Below, one piece after another: positions 23,969 to 34,387 of a stretch of 64,000 nucleotides of DNA; the stretch's first letter is position 1, and every line of letters begins with the position of its first letter. Below the pieces are notes generated by a model. The model was given only the letters and a program-made list of their open reading frames with translations. It did not search any database and was not told where the DNA came from. The DNA is from Antrihabitans stalactiti (GTDB taxonomy: Bacteria; Actinomycetota; Actinomycetes; Mycobacteriales; Mycobacteriaceae), in the NCBI RefSeq assembly GCF_012932915.1, contig NZ_VCQU01000002.1, positions 248,001-312,000 of the forward strand. The letters are read 5' to 3'. The position numbers were made by a program, and so were the translations under genes.

Positions 23969-26785
23969 TCACTCAGCGGACGCACCTGCCGGTTTCGGTC
24001 GGCGCTTCGTGGTCGGCTTCTCGACATCGCCGTTGGAGCCGATCGTGACGGCAAGCGGAGTGGTCACCGGCGTCGCCATCTCGATCGCCTTGCCCGTGTA
24101 GCACCGGTAGCCCAGATGTGGCTGGAAGCCGTGGATCTCGGGGGTATCGAGGAAGCGCACGAAGTTCAGGATCTGCTTGCTGAACAGCTGACCCGGTACC
24201 AGCACTGGGAATCCGGGGGGATAGGGCGTCACGAAGGTCGCCGATACCACCGACTCGCCGGCGTCCAACTTCGCCTCGACCTCGTCGGGCGTGAGGTATT
24301 CGCAGAACGAGTCGTTGTACGCGAGATAGAACGCCTTCCGAACATCACCCTCGTCGCTGACGTCGCCGTCTCGGAAGCTCGGGTGGAACCCGCTGAAATC
24401 GGGCATGTACCGCGATTCCTCGGTCTGGCGGAGCACCCGACGGTCGTGGATCGCCCGCTCTGTCTGGCTCATGTCGGTGATGTTGTCGTCGAGCTCGCGT
24501 GCGATCTTGACCAGCACCTCCACCAGGTACGCGACGGAACTGCGGGTGGTGCCGATGTTCGTCATGAACAAGACCGTGTTGCGCGAGGTCTTGTTGATCT
24601 GGACGCCGTAGCGGTCCATGAGCTGTTCCCGCTTGAAGGTGTCGCCGTCGTAGCCGGTCGGTCCGATGTAGAGCGTGATGCGCGATGGATCGAGGACGAA
24701 CTCGTCGTGGCGCCACGCCGCTTCCATGTTGTGCAACCCGGACCGTAGCGGCTGGGCGATTCCGGACGGTCGGAAGTCCTCGGGAATCAACTCCGCGGTA
24801 CTCAGGCAGTGCATGTACTTGCTCAGCAGCGGATGGTTGTCGATCGCATCGCGCAGCTGCATCGCGTTCTCGATCTGCTTCTGCACCAGCTCGACGCCCT
24901 CCAGCGCAACCTGCCGACGGCCGAGATCGAGCGAAGCGACGATCTGGTAGTTCGGCGACGTCGACATGTGGGCCATGTAGGCCTCGTGGAATGCCTCGGC
25001 AACCTTCTGCTCGAAATCCTGGTCGTAGACATGGATCATCGAGCCCTGGCGCAGCGACGTGAGCGTCTTGTGCGTCGACTGCGTGGAGTAGACCCGAACC
25101 CGCGCCTGGGCCGGATCGGGCATCAGCCGCTGATCGAGCAGATCTTCGTCGCTCGCGTCAGGCTTCTTCGCTTGTTCGGCGAGGTAGGAGTTATAGCGCT
25201 CGCGGTACGCGGGGTCCTTGATCCGTTCGCGCAACGCCTTCGCCGCCGCCATGCCGGTCCGGGTGCGATACACCGGGTGGAAGCGCGCAAACGCGAACCA
25301 TGCCTCGTCCCACAGGAATACGAGATCCGGCTTGATCGCGAGGCATTCTTCCATCACGCGCTCGACGTCGTAGACGACGCCGTCGAAGGTGCAGTTCGTC
25401 AACATGATCATGCGGACGCGATCGAGCTTGCCCGCGGATTTCAGTGCGAGCAGCTTGCCCTTGATCTCGCGCAGCGGAACCGCACCATACATCGAGTACT
25501 TGGTGAGCGGATAAGCCTCCAAGTACTGGACGTGCGCGCCTGCGAGCATCGTTCCGTAATGGTGGGACTGGTGGCAATTGCGGTCGACGAGCACGATGTC
25601 GCCGGGAGCGATCAACGCCATCCCGACGATCTTGTTCGCCGTCGACGTGCCGTTGGTGACGAAGAACGTGTGTCGCGAGCCGTAGGCCTTCGCAGCCAAG
25701 TCCTGAGCGTCACGCAGCGGCCCGGTGGGTTCGAGCAGCGAGTCCAGCCCACCGCACGTGGCGGACGTCTCTGCCATGAAGACGTCGAGGCCGTAGAACC
25801 CGACCATGTCCTTGATCCAGTGCGAGTTCACGATCGACTTGCCCTGCGAGATCGGCAATGCGTGGAACACCCCGGTCGGGCGGTGGCTGTACTTCTTGAG
25901 TGCGTCGAAGAACGGTGTGCGGTACCGCTCGGCGACCCCGTGCAGGATGCTCAGGTGCAGTTCGAGCACGCCCTCACGGGCGTGGAACACCCGACGGAAA
26001 TCGTGGCCGACGCGGCCAGCCACGTCTTCCACCTCGATCTCCGTCATCAGGTAGAGGTCGAGCTCGGGGCGGATATTGCTGATCTGTGCCGCCAGAATCT
26101 GCGCGCGCTCTTCCGGCGAATGGTCGGCGAGTTCGTCGGATACCCGCGAATCGACGAAGTCGCCGAGGCTGGTCAGATCCTTGGCCGACTTGTGCGCGAA
26201 GCGTCGACGGACGACGCACGCCTGAATGTTGACGTTGAGCCGAGTCGCGATCACCGCTTCGTCGCCGCTACCGACGACCACCAGTTCGTAGACGAATTCG
26301 TCGTCGGGGCGACGCCAGCTCCGAACCTCTTTGCGAAGTGCGCGTTCCTGCTGCTCGGTCATCGTTTCGACGACGAGGACTTCGAAGTACGGCCGTTCGG
26401 TGCGGTCCGACGTCGTTTCGTCGTAGTGCACGTCGATCGACTGCTCATGGTCGTTGGTGCCGGTGATGTGGCTTTCGCCGGAGCGATACGACTCGGTGAC
26501 CAGTGCGCGGTTGATCTTGGCAACGGTCCGCGAGAACTTGTCGTAATTGCCCGACGTGAACTGGCGCTGCATCTGAGCGAAATATTGAGTGCCAGGGAAA
26601 GCCCAGTAATGCTCGTAAGGTTGCAGACCACGGACGAGCGCTCTGACCGAATCCGCGAGTGCCTCGGTCGGCCGGCCTTGGGTCGCTGCGCGCGAAAGCC
26701 GTTCCGCCGCTTCTTCGAGACGGCACCACGCGTCAGCGCGGAATTGCCAAACACTGTTGTATGCGCGGGAATTCGAGTCTGTCAT
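23969..26785 (-). CDS. Orn/Lys/Arg decarboxylase, large actinobacterial type (Rv2531c-like)
   Basis: 938 residues. The N-terminal 330 residues are helical and regulatory-like, unlike the short wing of enterobacterial enzymes. The PLP domain follows, with FFVTNGTSTANKIVGMALIAPGDIVLVDRNCHQSHHYG and FLWDEAWFAFARFHPVYRTRTG, and the Schiff-base Lys in STQSTHKTLTSLRQGSMIH near residue 590. The C-terminal domain ends with TPYPPGFPVLVPGQLF. The size and layout match M. tuberculosis Rv2531c. It removes CO2 from a basic amino acid to give a polyamine precursor, consuming a proton. The start ATG at 26785 has GGAGGC just upstream. It is followed by the RCK channel gene. Confidence 0.88.
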   Translation of the reverse strand: MTDSNSRAYNSVWQFRADAWCRLEEAAERLSRAATQGRPTEALADSVRALVRGLQPYEHYWAFPGTQYFAQMQRQFTSGNYDKFSRTVAKINRALVTESYRSGESHITGTNDHEQSIDVHYDETTSDRTERPYFEVLVVETMTEQQERALRKEVRSWRRPDDEFVYELVVVGSGDEAVIATRLNVNIQACVVRRRFAHKSAKDLTSLGDFVDSRVSDELADHSPEERAQILAAQISNIRPELDLYLMTEIEVEDVAGRVGHDFRRVFHAREGVLELHLSILHGVAERYRTPFFDALKKYSHRPTGVFHALPISQGKSIVNSHWIKDMVGFYGLDVFMAETSATCGGLDSLLEPTGPLRDAQDLAAKAYGSRHTFFVTNGTSTANKIVGMALIAPGDIVLVDRNCHQSHHYGTMLAGAHVQYLEAYPLTKYSMYGAVPLREIKGKLLALKSAGKLDRVRMIMLTNCTFDGVVYDVERVMEECLAIKPDLVFLWDEAWFAFARFHPVYRTRTGMAAAKALRERIKDPAYRERYNSYLAEQAKKPDASDEDLLDQRLMPDPAQARVRVYSTQSTHKTLTSLRQGSMIHVYDQDFEQKVAEAFHEAYMAHMSTSPNYQIVASLDLGRRQVALEGVELVQKQIENAMQLRDAIDNHPLLSKYMHCLSTAELIPEDFRPSGIAQPLRSGLHNMEAAWRHDEFVLDPSRITLYIGPTGYDGDTFKREQLMDRYGVQINKTSRNTVLFMTNIGTTRSSVAYLVEVLVKIARELDDNITDMSQTERAIHDRRVLRQTEESRYMPDFSGFHPSFRDGDVSDEGDVRKAFYLAYNDSFCEYLTPDEVEAKLDAGESVVSATFVTPYPPGFPVLVPGQLFSKQILNFVRFLDTPEIHGFQPHLGYRCYTGKAIEMATPVTTPLAVTIGSNGDVEKPTTKRRPKPAGASAE

Positions 26786-26929
26786 CGGAGCCTCCAGCAT
26801 TAGTCCTTCGAGACAAGCCTTGCACAGGGAACCGTGCGGTACGTCGTGTTCGGAGAACATTCAGACAGCGTTCGGATCGCGACAAATCGTCGTACAAGAA
26901 AGCCGTTCGGGCATTCCGGACAATTCGAA

Positions 26930-27991
26930 ATGCTGCGCCGAATTTCGGCCGCCGTAGGCTCTTTCCTCGTGGACGAAACCGAACGCCTTCGACATCACGG
27001 CGACGTCGACGTGACGGCTGGGATGCTCGACTTTGCCGTGAACGTCGCGGGCCTCACACCACCCGAGTGGCTGCGCCGCCGGCTGGCGAACACGCTCACC
27101 ACACTCGGGCGCTATCCGAGCGCCGCGCACGATCTCGATGCGCGCGAGGCCGTGGCGGCGCGGCACGGTCGCATCGCGGACGAGGTCCTGCTACTCGCGG
27201 GCGGAGCGGAGGGCTTCGCGATGCTTCCGCGGCTCGCGCCCACGTCGGCTGCCTTGATCCATCCGTCGTTCACCGAGCCCGACCTCGCATTGCGGGAGGC
27301 CGGCATTCCCGTCACCCAAGTGATTCTCGCTCCGCCGTACCGACTGGACACCGCAGCCGTACCCGACGACGCGGACCTGGTGGTGTTGGGCAACCCCACC
27401 AACCCGACCTCCGTTCTGCACCCCGTCGAATCGATTCTCGGTCTGCGTCGGCCGGGCAGGATCGTGGTGGTGGACGAGGCGTTCGCCGACGCGGTTCCGG
27501 GCGAGCCGGAGACGTTGTCGAGTTTCGCGCTTCCAGACGTGCTCGTGCTTCGCAGTCTCACCAAGACGTGGTCGCTGGCGGGCTTGCGTTGTGGCTACTT
27601 GCTCGGACCGCCCGACCTGTTGGACCGACTCCGCGTCGGTCGTGCGCACTGGCCGCTCGGCACGTTGCAGATCGAGGCGATCGCGGCTTGCAGCGAACCA
27701 GGCGCTGTCGCGGAAGCAGCCGAACGGGCCGACCGGATAACTATCGACCGGGAGGTGATGGTCGCAATGCTCCTCGACGCGGGCTTCGACGTCGCGTTGC
27801 CCGCCAACGCGCCATTCCTGCTGCTACGGGTGGGTGATGGTGAATTGATGCGTAAACACCTGCGGGAGAACGGCATTGCCGTGCGCCGCGGCGACACATT
27901 TCCGGGGTTGGGGCCCGACCATCTGCGGGTCGCGGTGCGCGGCAGACACGAGGTCGACCGGCTGATCACTGCGATGAAAGAGGTCGGATGA
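26930..27991 (+). CDS. cobC: CobC-type PLP-dependent aminotransferase/decarboxylase (Rv2231c family)
   Basis: 353 residues, aspartate-aminotransferase fold. Seen: [30 protein letters not shown] with the cofactor Asn, [19 protein letters not shown], and the Schiff-base Lys in [20 protein letters not shown] near residue 210. CobD/CobC-type enzymes make aminopropanol phosphate from threonine phosphate for cobalamin; in M. tuberculosis Rv2231c is named cobC and heads the same gene order. The start is uncertain: the ATG at 26930 lacks a good Shine-Dalgarno and a GTG at 26969 is possible. It overlaps the next gene by four bases. Confidence 0.82.
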   Translation: MLRRISAAVGSFLVDETERLRHHGDVDVTAGMLDFAVNVAGLTPPEWLRRRLANTLTTLGRYPSAAHDLDAREAVAARHGRIADEVLLLAGGAEGFAMLPRLAPTSAALIHPSFTEPDLALREAGIPVTQVILAPPYRLDTAAVPDDADLVVLGNPTNPTSVLHPVESILGLRRPGRIVVVDEAFADAVPGEPETLSSFALPDVLVLRSLTKTWSLAGLRCGYLLGPPDLLDRLRVGRAHWPLGTLQIEAIAACSEPGAVAEAAERADRITIDREVMVAMLLDAGFDVALPANAPFLLLRVGDGELMRKHLRENGIAVRRGDTFPGLGPDHLRVAVRGRHEVDRLITAMKEVG

Positions 27992-29127
27992 CAACAACAC
28001 TCGCGGATGTCATCGCTGCTTTGGACGCGGCGTACCCGCCCCGGCTTGCCGCCGACTGGGATTCGGTCGGGCTGGTCTGCGGCGACCCTGCCGACGAGGT
28101 AGGCCGAGTGCTGCTTGCCGTCGATGCGACCGATGCCGTCGTCGACCAGGCGCTGGCCTGGGGCGCGCAGGCGCTTGTGGTGCATCACCCGTTGTTGTTG
28201 CGTGGCGTCGACTCGGTCGGGGCGCACACGCCAAAGGGATCGGTCGTACATCGGCTCATCCGCGGTGGCTGTGCGTTGTTCACCGCGCACACGAATGCGG
28301 ACAGCGCTGATCCTGGCGTGTCCGACGCGCTCGCGGCTGCGCTGGGACTGACAGTGACGGGCGTCATCGACCCGATCCCCGACCGGCCGCTCGACAAATG
28401 GGTCGTCATGGTCCCGCGGACCCACACCGACCAGGTGCAGTCCGCTCTGTTCGCTGCTGGAGCGGGCGAGATCGGCGACTATCGCGAGTGCAGTTGGCGA
28501 ACTGCGGGCATCGGTCAGTTTTTGGCGATGCAGGGTGCGGACCCAGCAATCGGCGCGGTCGGCAAATTGGAGACCGTCGACGAAGACCGCGTGGAGGTTG
28601 TGGCATTGCGCAGTCTTCGGTCGCGCGTACTCGCGGCACTGCGCGATGCCCATCCCTACGAAGAGCCGGCGTTCGACGTATTCGAGCTCGCAACGCTGGG
28701 ATCCTCGCTCGGGATCGGGCGGGTGGGGGTACTGCAATCGCAAGAAACCTTGCGCGACTTCACGTCTCGTGTGTGCGGCGCATTGCCGGTAACCGCGTGG
28801 GGTGTACGAGCGGCGGGCGACCCGGATGCGGTTGTACGGACTGTTGCGGTCTGCGGGGGAGCGGGCGACTCGTTGCTCGACGCGGTCGCGCGGCTGGGCG
28901 TCGACGCCTACGTGACGGCCGATCTGCGTCACCATCCGGTCGACGAACATCTGCGCTCCGGCGGTCCGGCGGTGGTCGATGTGGCGCACTGGGCGAGCGA
29001 GTTTCCGTGGTGCGCGCAAGCGCAGGGCGTGCTGCAGCGGGCGTTCGGCGGACTCACCATTCGCGTGTCCGAGATCCGGACCGATCCGTGGACGCTGGGC
29101 AACAGTGCCGCGCAGGCTCGACGGTAG
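27988..29127 (+). CDS. Nif3-like dinuclear metal-centre protein (Rv2230c family)
   Basis: 379 residues, Nif3/YbgI family with an inserted domain in the middle, as in the long bacterial form. Seen: an N-terminal [24 protein letters not shown] with metal His, [20 protein letters not shown], and a C-terminal [12 protein letters not shown] and [10 protein letters not shown]. The family forms hexameric toroids with two metals. It is often annotated as GTP cyclohydrolase 1 type 2, but the true reaction is unsettled. It is coupled by ATGA to cobC and followed at nine bases by the zinc-ribbon gene, the same order as in mycobacteria. Confidence 0.88.
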   Translation: MTTTLADVIAALDAAYPPRLAADWDSVGLVCGDPADEVGRVLLAVDATDAVVDQALAWGAQALVVHHPLLLRGVDSVGAHTPKGSVVHRLIRGGCALFTAHTNADSADPGVSDALAAALGLTVTGVIDPIPDRPLDKWVVMVPRTHTDQVQSALFAAGAGEIGDYRECSWRTAGIGQFLAMQGADPAIGAVGKLETVDEDRVEVVALRSLRSRVLAALRDAHPYEEPAFDVFELATLGSSLGIGRVGVLQSQETLRDFTSRVCGALPVTAWGVRAAGDPDAVVRTVAVCGGAGDSLLDAVARLGVDAYVTADLRHHPVDEHLRSGGPAVVDVAHWASEFPWCAQAQGVLQRAFGGLTIRVSEIRTDPWTLGNSAAQARR

Positions 29128-29136
29128 GGTGGCCGG

Positions 29137-29874
29137 ATGAACGTCGACCCTCAGATCCAGGCCAAACTGCTCGATCTCGCTGCCGTCGATGCGGAGCTCA
29201 ACCGGATCTCTCACCGTCGCAAAACACTGCCTGAACAGCAGGAAGTCGACCGGCTCCAGGCGGAGCGGGTGACGCGCAAAGACGCCGCCGTTGCGGTTCA
29301 GATCGCCATGGACGACCTCGACCGTGACATCAAGAAGTTGGAGGGAGAGGTCGACGCCGTCCGCAAGCGTGAGGAGCGCGACCGCGCCATGCTCCAGAGC
29401 GGCACGGTCGGTGCGAAGCAACTCTCCGAACTCCAGCACGAGCTGGGCAGTCTCGAACGGCGCCAGTCGAATCTCGAGGACGAACTGCTAGAGGTAATGG
29501 AGCGCCGCGAGGCATCGGAAGCCGACCAGCAGCACGCCGGAGCCAATCTGAGCCGCATCGATGACGAGCTGATCGATGCGGTCCGGCATCGCGACCACGC
29601 GGTTGCCGATCTCGACACCGCTGAAAAACGGTGCACGGGTGATCGTTCCACTCTCGTGGCGCTGTTCCCCGAGGAACTGATCAAGATCTACGAGCGCCAG
29701 CGCGGCCTGCACGGTGCTGGAGCATCGTTGTTGCGGGCGCGCAGTTGTGGCGTGTGCCGGATCGAGATCGACCGTGGCGAGATTTCCCGCATCGCGAAGG
29801 CCGAGCCCGACGAAGTGGTGCGATGCCCCGAGTGTGGCGCAATTCTGGTGCGGACCAAAGAATCCGGGCTGTGA
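29137..29874 (+). CDS. Coiled-coil protein with C4 zinc ribbon (Rv2229c/CT398-like)
   Basis: 245 residues. Residues about 10-170 are a long charged coiled coil (heptads such as LDRDIKKLEGEVDAVRKREERDRAML). The end is a zinc ribbon with two CxxC pairs: SCGVCRI near 204 and VRCPECGAI near 230. Structures of this family suggest a chaperone- or nucleic-acid-associated tethering role, but no function is established. It sits between the Nif3-like and RNase H genes, whose start overlaps its stop by four bases. Confidence 0.85.
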   Translation: MNVDPQIQAKLLDLAAVDAELNRISHRRKTLPEQQEVDRLQAERVTRKDAAVAVQIAMDDLDRDIKKLEGEVDAVRKREERDRAMLQSGTVGAKQLSELQHELGSLERRQSNLEDELLEVMERREASEADQQHAGANLSRIDDELIDAVRHRDHAVADLDTAEKRCTGDRSTLVALFPEELIKIYERQRGLHGAGASLLRARSCGVCRIEIDRGEISRIAKAEPDEVVRCPECGAILVRTKESGL

Positions 29875-30944
29875 GTGGGCTCGAGGTCATCGTCGAGGCC
29901 GACGGTGGATCGCGAGGAAATCCAGGTCCGGCAGGCTTCGGCGCGGTCGTATACGCCGCCGACCACTCGACCGTCTTGGCAGAACGCAACGAAGGCATCG
30001 GCAATGCCACCAACAACGTCGCCGAATACCGCGGTCTCATAGCGGGATTGAGCGCGGCAGCCGAGCTGGGCGCGTCGGTCGTCGATGTCAGGATGGATTC
30101 CAAACTCGTCGTCGAGCAGATGTCGGGGCGTTGGAAGATCAAGCACCCCGCCATGATTCCGCTCGCCGAAGAGGCGCGTGCGCTCGCCGACGGCTTCACG
30201 CGTGTGACCTACACATGGATTCCGCGCGCCGAGAACGCGCACGCAGACAAGTTGGCCAACGAAGCGATGGATGCGGCCGCAGAAGGGGCCGTTGCCACGA
30301 CGACTCCCGCATGGTCGCATGCCACCGGTGCCCCGACGCGGTTGCTGCTGCTTCGGCACGGCCAGACGGAACTGTCTGTGGACCGGCGCTATTCGGGTCG
30401 TGGCAATCCGCCGCTCACCGACATCGGGCGCACCCAAGCGGACCGTGCGGCGAAGCGGCTCGCGGCCAGAGGTGGGATCGACGCGGTTGTCTCGTCACCG
30501 CTCGGTCGCGCCCGCGAAACCGCGGCGGCTGCGGCGGCGGCACTTGGTCTTTCCGTCACGGTCCTCGACGGGCTCACCGAGACCGACTTCGGCGAGTGGG
30601 AAGGTCTGACGTTTCGCGAAGCGGCCGAACGTGATCCGGAGGTGCATCGCCGCTGGCTCGGCGATACTTCGGTCCGGCCGCCGGGCGGGGAGAGTTTCGA
30701 CGCCGTCCGGGCGCGGGTCGACGCGGTCCGGCAGCAGCTGACGACCGACTTCGCCGGCTCGAATGTGCTTGTCGTCAGCCACGTCACGCCGATCAAGACA
30801 CTGCTTCAGCTTGCGCTGAATGCTGGTCCGTCGCTGCTGTTCCGCCTGCACCTCGACCTCGCGTCCCTTAGCATCGCGGAGTTCTACCCGGACGGTGGCG
30901 CCTCTGTCCGGCTGGTGAACGACACGTCCTACCTCGACGACTGA
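29871..30944 (+). CDS. Bifunctional RNase H / acid phosphatase (Rv2228c-like)
   Basis: 357 residues. The N-terminal RNase HI domain (1-140) shows the acidic residues in VEADGGSRGNPGPAGFGAVV, NNVAEYRGLI and VRMDSKLVVEQM and the later HADKLANEAMD. The C-terminal domain (about 155-357) is a histidine phosphatase: LLRHGQTELS with the phosphorylated His and VVSHVTPIKTLL with the second His. The M. tuberculosis protein cleaves RNA-DNA hybrids and has CobC-like alpha-ribazole phosphatase activity, joining the operon to cobalamin synthesis. The start is a GTG overlapping the upstream stop (GTGA); the longer frame to 29745 lies inside the zinc-ribbon gene. Confidence 0.93.
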   Translation: MSGLEVIVEADGGSRGNPGPAGFGAVVYAADHSTVLAERNEGIGNATNNVAEYRGLIAGLSAAAELGASVVDVRMDSKLVVEQMSGRWKIKHPAMIPLAEEARALADGFTRVTYTWIPRAENAHADKLANEAMDAAAEGAVATTTPAWSHATGAPTRLLLLRHGQTELSVDRRYSGRGNPPLTDIGRTQADRAAKRLAARGGIDAVVSSPLGRARETAAAAAAALGLSVTVLDGLTETDFGEWEGLTFREAAERDPEVHRRWLGDTSVRPPGGESFDAVRARVDAVRQQLTTDFAGSNVLVVSHVTPIKTLLQLALNAGPSLLFRLHLDLASLSIAEFYPDGGASVRLVNDTSYLDD

Positions 30945-30945
30945 C

Positions 30946-31497
30946 CTACAGCAAGCCGGCGAGTTTGTATGCCACCAACGACCCGGCAACTGCGACGTTG
31001 AGGCTCACTCCCGAGCCGATCATCGGAATCTCGACGGCAATGTCGATGCGCGCCAATCCTTCTGGTGGAATGCCGGTCTGCTCGTGGCCGAGCACGATGA
31101 CGGTCCGTCCTCGTGCGGCGGGAAGATCGGCGAGCCGAATCGATTCGTCGGTGAGTTCGACGCCGACGATGTAGGCGCCGTCGGCGCGTTGGCGGTCCAG
31201 CCAGAGCCCGGCGTTGGTCGATGTCCAATGAATACAAGGGTTGCGGCGCAGCGTATTTCCCTTGTCGAGCGCCTCTGGGACCCACGGTAATCGGGGAACC
31301 GCCATGCATCCGCCGACGGCGTCGCAGGTTCGCAACAGCGTGCCGAGGTTGACACCATGCAGCGGCCACAACGGTGCGACCACGAGGTGGTTCCAGCATT
31401 TGTGTCGACGAGGTCGGCGATACGCCTTGATTTCCCGGCGCGTACGAGCGCGCGGGGCGGTCACGACAGAGCGGGAACGAGAGCCTTCCCTGAGCAC
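30946..31497 (-). CDS. SpoU/TrmH-family RNA 2'-O-methyltransferase
   Basis: 183 residues, SPOUT knot fold. Motif 1 is GVNLGTLLRTCDAVG, motif 2 VIVLGHEQTGIPPE near 140, and motif 3 IPMIGSGVSLNVAVAGSLVAYK near the end. It should methylate a ribose of tRNA or rRNA using SAM. A basic N-terminal tail (TAPRARTRREIKAYRRPRRHK) may aid RNA binding. The start is a GTG at 31497 and is uncertain. It is convergent with the RNase H/phosphatase gene and ends one base after it. The target nucleotide is unknown. Confidence 0.85.
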   Translation of the reverse strand: MLREGSRSRSVVTAPRARTRREIKAYRRPRRHKCWNHLVVAPLWPLHGVNLGTLLRTCDAVGGCMAVPRLPWVPEALDKGNTLRRNPCIHWTSTNAGLWLDRQRADGAYIVGVELTDESIRLADLPAARGRTVIVLGHEQTGIPPEGLARIDIAVEIPMIGSGVSLNVAVAGSLVAYKLAGLL

Positions 31498-31611
31498 GAG
31501 GTGAAAGTCATGAACTCATTCTTGCATGTGTGAACCGGGCAACCTTTGGGTAACCCCGCCCTGTCTGGCGCCTGACGGGATGGCGCCCTATCGACGTAAG
31601 GGGAGAATTCG

Positions 31612-32472
31612 ATGGTTTCGGACAGTCTTGCGATCGACTTCGACGGAGGTGTCTCCGAAGCGTTCAGTTCGGTCGCAACCTTCGTGCCGAAGTTCCTCGC
31701 CTTCATCGCGATTCTGCTCATCGGCTGGTTCATCGCGAAATTGGTGGCAAAAGTCGTCAACAAAGTGCTCGAGCGTGTCGGCTTCGACCGCGTCGTCGAA
31801 CGTGGCGGTCTCAAGCAGATGCTCGCGCGAAGCAACTACGACGCGTCCGACATCCTCGCCAAACTCGCGTACTACGCGATCCTGCTGATCACGCTGCAAA
31901 TGGCGTTCGGCGTGTGGGGTCCGAACCCGGTCAGCGAGTTGCTGACCAGCGTCGTCGCCTGGTTGCCCAAGGCAGCGGTCGCGATTCTCATCATCGTGGT
32001 CGTCGCGGCGATCGCGAGGGCGGTCAAGGACATGATTGCCAGCGCTCTCGGCGGCCTGTCCTATGGCAGGACGCTCGGAACGATTGCATCGGTGTTCATT
32101 TGGGGTCTCGGCATCATCGCGGCGCTCAACCAGATCGGCGTCGCGACTACGGTGGCCACGCCTGTGTTGATCGCAGTGCTCGCGACAGCAGGCGGAATCC
32201 TGGTCGTGGGTGTCGGCGGCGGTCTCGTGCGTCCGATGCAGCAACGATGGGAAGGGTGGCTCGGTAGCTTGGAGCGCGAAATCCCCGCGGTGAAGGGTCA
32301 GGCGCAGGCATATCAGCGTGGACGTGAAGACGCTGCTCGGAACTTGGCGCCCTCGTACCAGCAGCCGTCGGGGCAGTATGCGCAGGGTCAGTACCCGCCA
32401 CCGCAAGGGCAGTACCCGCCGCAGCATGGCCAGTACCTGGGCGAAGGTCAGTACCCGCCCGACTACCGCTGA
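31612..32472 (+). CDS. Mechanosensitive-channel-like membrane protein (conserved TM-helix family)
   Basis: 286 residues with about five hydrophobic helices: near 25-48 (VPKFLAFIAILLIGWFIAKLVAKVV), 85-105, 118-142 (AAVAILIIVVVAAIARAV), 158-176 and 185-208. This is the conserved-TM-helix pattern found in MscS-related proteins, but no MscS beta domain is present. The last 50 residues are a low-complexity tail of GQYPPP-type repeats rich in Gln, Tyr and Pro. A GGGGAG Shine-Dalgarno precedes the ATG. It may sense membrane tension or simply form a small channel; no substrate is known. Confidence 0.7.
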   Translation: MVSDSLAIDFDGGVSEAFSSVATFVPKFLAFIAILLIGWFIAKLVAKVVNKVLERVGFDRVVERGGLKQMLARSNYDASDILAKLAYYAILLITLQMAFGVWGPNPVSELLTSVVAWLPKAAVAILIIVVVAAIARAVKDMIASALGGLSYGRTLGTIASVFIWGLGIIAALNQIGVATTVATPVLIAVLATAGGILVVGVGGGLVRPMQQRWEGWLGSLEREIPAVKGQAQAYQRGREDAARNLAPSYQQPSGQYAQGQYPPPQGQYPPQHGQYLGEGQYPPDYR

Positions 32473-32485
32473 GCGGATAACTAGC

Positions 32486-33016
32486 TCATTTTCCGGCGGC
32501 GACCTTCAGTAGCGTGCGTAAGTTTCGGTTCGTAGTGGTCGACTTGTAGCGCTTCTTGCCGAGCGTCTTGCCGAACGTCGATTTCAACGTCTGGCCGCGC
32601 TCGACTTCCCAGTACAGCACTCCGTCGCCACCGGCGATGCGCTCGAGCGCCGGGTCGAGGTCGTCGGCGAATTCGAGCAACTCGGCGATCGGGGCGGGGT
32701 CGGACGATAGCAGCACGTACGGTTGCCAGCCTTCGCGTTCCGGCTCGAACGGGTAGGCATCGATCACGCGCTGGACTGTCGGGATGTCGAGCAGCACGAC
32801 CCAGGCTTCGTACCCGAACGCCTCGTTCAGTCCTTTTTCGATGTCGCGCTTGAGCTTCGCGCGGTCTGTGCGCGCCGAGTCGAACAGCACATTGCCCGAC
32901 GCCAGGATCGTCTTGACGTTCTCGAAGCCGAGGTCGGCGAACGTCTTTCGCAGATCCTCCATCTTGATGTTGATTCCTGCGACGTTGATGCCCCGGAGGA
33001 ACGCGACGAACCTCAT
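32486..33016 (-). CDS. DUF1697 family protein
   Basis: 176 residues, typical length for DUF1697. It opens with MRFVAFLRGINVAGINIKMEDLRKTFADLGFENVKTILASGNVLFDS, the family hallmark, and ends with TFGKTLGKKRYKSTTTNRNLRTLLKVAAGK, also conserved. The function is not known for any member. The start overlaps the stop of the upstream alpha/beta hydrolase by four bases, so they are co-translated. The open frame upstream of 33016 lies inside the hydrolase gene and is rejected. Confidence 0.88.
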   Translation of the reverse strand: MRFVAFLRGINVAGINIKMEDLRKTFADLGFENVKTILASGNVLFDSARTDRAKLKRDIEKGLNEAFGYEAWVVLLDIPTVQRVIDAYPFEPEREGWQPYVLLSSDPAPIAELLEFADDLDPALERIAGGDGVLYWEVERGQTLKSTFGKTLGKKRYKSTTTNRNLRTLLKVAAGK

Positions 33017-33900
33017 GGCTGGAGGACCGAAACCAGGAACTCCGTCTGGTCTTTCACGGCGCGCTCGAAAGGCTCGTCGTAGTAGATGTCGAAATGACCC
33101 ACGGGGTAATGCTTTACGACGGCATTGGGCGTTCGCGCGGCCGCCTTGATCGTCGGACCGGTGGGCGCAACGATGTCCTTGTCGCAAATCGCGTAGAACA
33201 CCGGCATTGCCAGATTCTTCGTCTTGCGGCCGGGTGCGTCCAAGAGGATGGAGGCGCCGACTCTGGCAGCGACTTGTGGCCGGTAGAGCGGACTCTCGTC
33301 TGCCAGTCGGCCGAATCCGGGTACAGCGTCCGGCGCAGTCATCAACGCGCCGTCGCCGTAGCGCCCGCTCAGGCTGACCATCACCGGCGGTCTGCCGAGC
33401 AACGAGCCGGCAATATCGAGCGTCGCCAGAATAGCGACCTTGGCCAGGCTGATCGGTCGCATGGCGATCGCCGACGCAATGCCGTCGGTGAACGGACACT
33501 GACTGACCACGGCGGCGATCGTCGGATCCTCCGAACCGACGGCCAGCACGTTTCCGCCGCCGAAAGAACTGCCCCACACCGCAACTCGCGAGGCGTCGAC
33601 GCTCGGTAGGCCACGCACGTACTTGACTGCGGCGTGGTAATCGTCGCGCTCTCGGCGGATGTCGAGCAGCTGACGCGGTTCGCCCTCGCTGGCGCCGAAG
33701 GACCGGTAATCGAACACGAGCACCAACAGTCCCGCGGCGGCGAATTCCCTTGCGTACTTGTCGAGTCCCATCTGGCGATTCGCCCCCAGGCCGTGCCCCA
33801 TCACGACTATGGGCCCGGGACCCGTGAAGTTGGAGGGCGTGTACAGCCACGCCGCACAGCGATCTTCTCCGGAGACGAAGCTGACATCCGAGCGGTCCAT
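33013..33900 (-). CDS. Alpha/beta hydrolase (dienelactone-hydrolase-like)
   Basis: 295 residues. The oxyanion region is VVMGHGLGANRQMGLDKYA, the nucleophile elbow GSSFGGG near residue 125, the acid likely in AICDKDIVAPTG near 240, and the His in YPVGHFDIYYDEPFERAV near 270. It looks like a cytoplasmic esterase or thioesterase. The substrate is unknown. It is divergent from rnpB, and its downstream partner is the DUF1697 gene. Confidence 0.85.
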   Translation of the reverse strand: MDRSDVSFVSGEDRCAAWLYTPSNFTGPGPIVVMGHGLGANRQMGLDKYAREFAAAGLLVLVFDYRSFGASEGEPRQLLDIRRERDDYHAAVKYVRGLPSVDASRVAVWGSSFGGGNVLAVGSEDPTIAAVVSQCPFTDGIASAIAMRPISLAKVAILATLDIAGSLLGRPPVMVSLSGRYGDGALMTAPDAVPGFGRLADESPLYRPQVAARVGASILLDAPGRKTKNLAMPVFYAICDKDIVAPTGPTIKAAARTPNAVVKHYPVGHFDIYYDEPFERAVKDQTEFLVSVLQP

Positions 33901-33930
33901 AGCCGATCACAATAGACGAGTACGCTGGTC

Positions 33931-34350
<420 letters not shown>

Positions 34351-34357
<7 letters not shown>

Positions 34358-34378
34358 TACCCGCTCGGGTAAGGGCGG
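34351..34378 (+). terminator. Terminator hairpin after rnpB
   Basis: CCGCCC-c-TACCC (34351-34362), four-base loop, GGGTA-a-GGGCGG (34367-34378), with one internal mismatch. It immediately follows and slightly overlaps the 3' P1 strand of RNase P RNA. It also lies just beyond the 3' end of the convergent lipoprotein gene, so it may stop transcription from both sides. Confidence 0.65.
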
Positions 34379-34387
34379 ACGGCACTG

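Noticed and set aside
24809-26803. 664-codon open frame antisense to the decarboxylase gene
   Set aside because: It mirrors the codon pattern of a real GC-rich gene on the other strand and has no RBS or family match.
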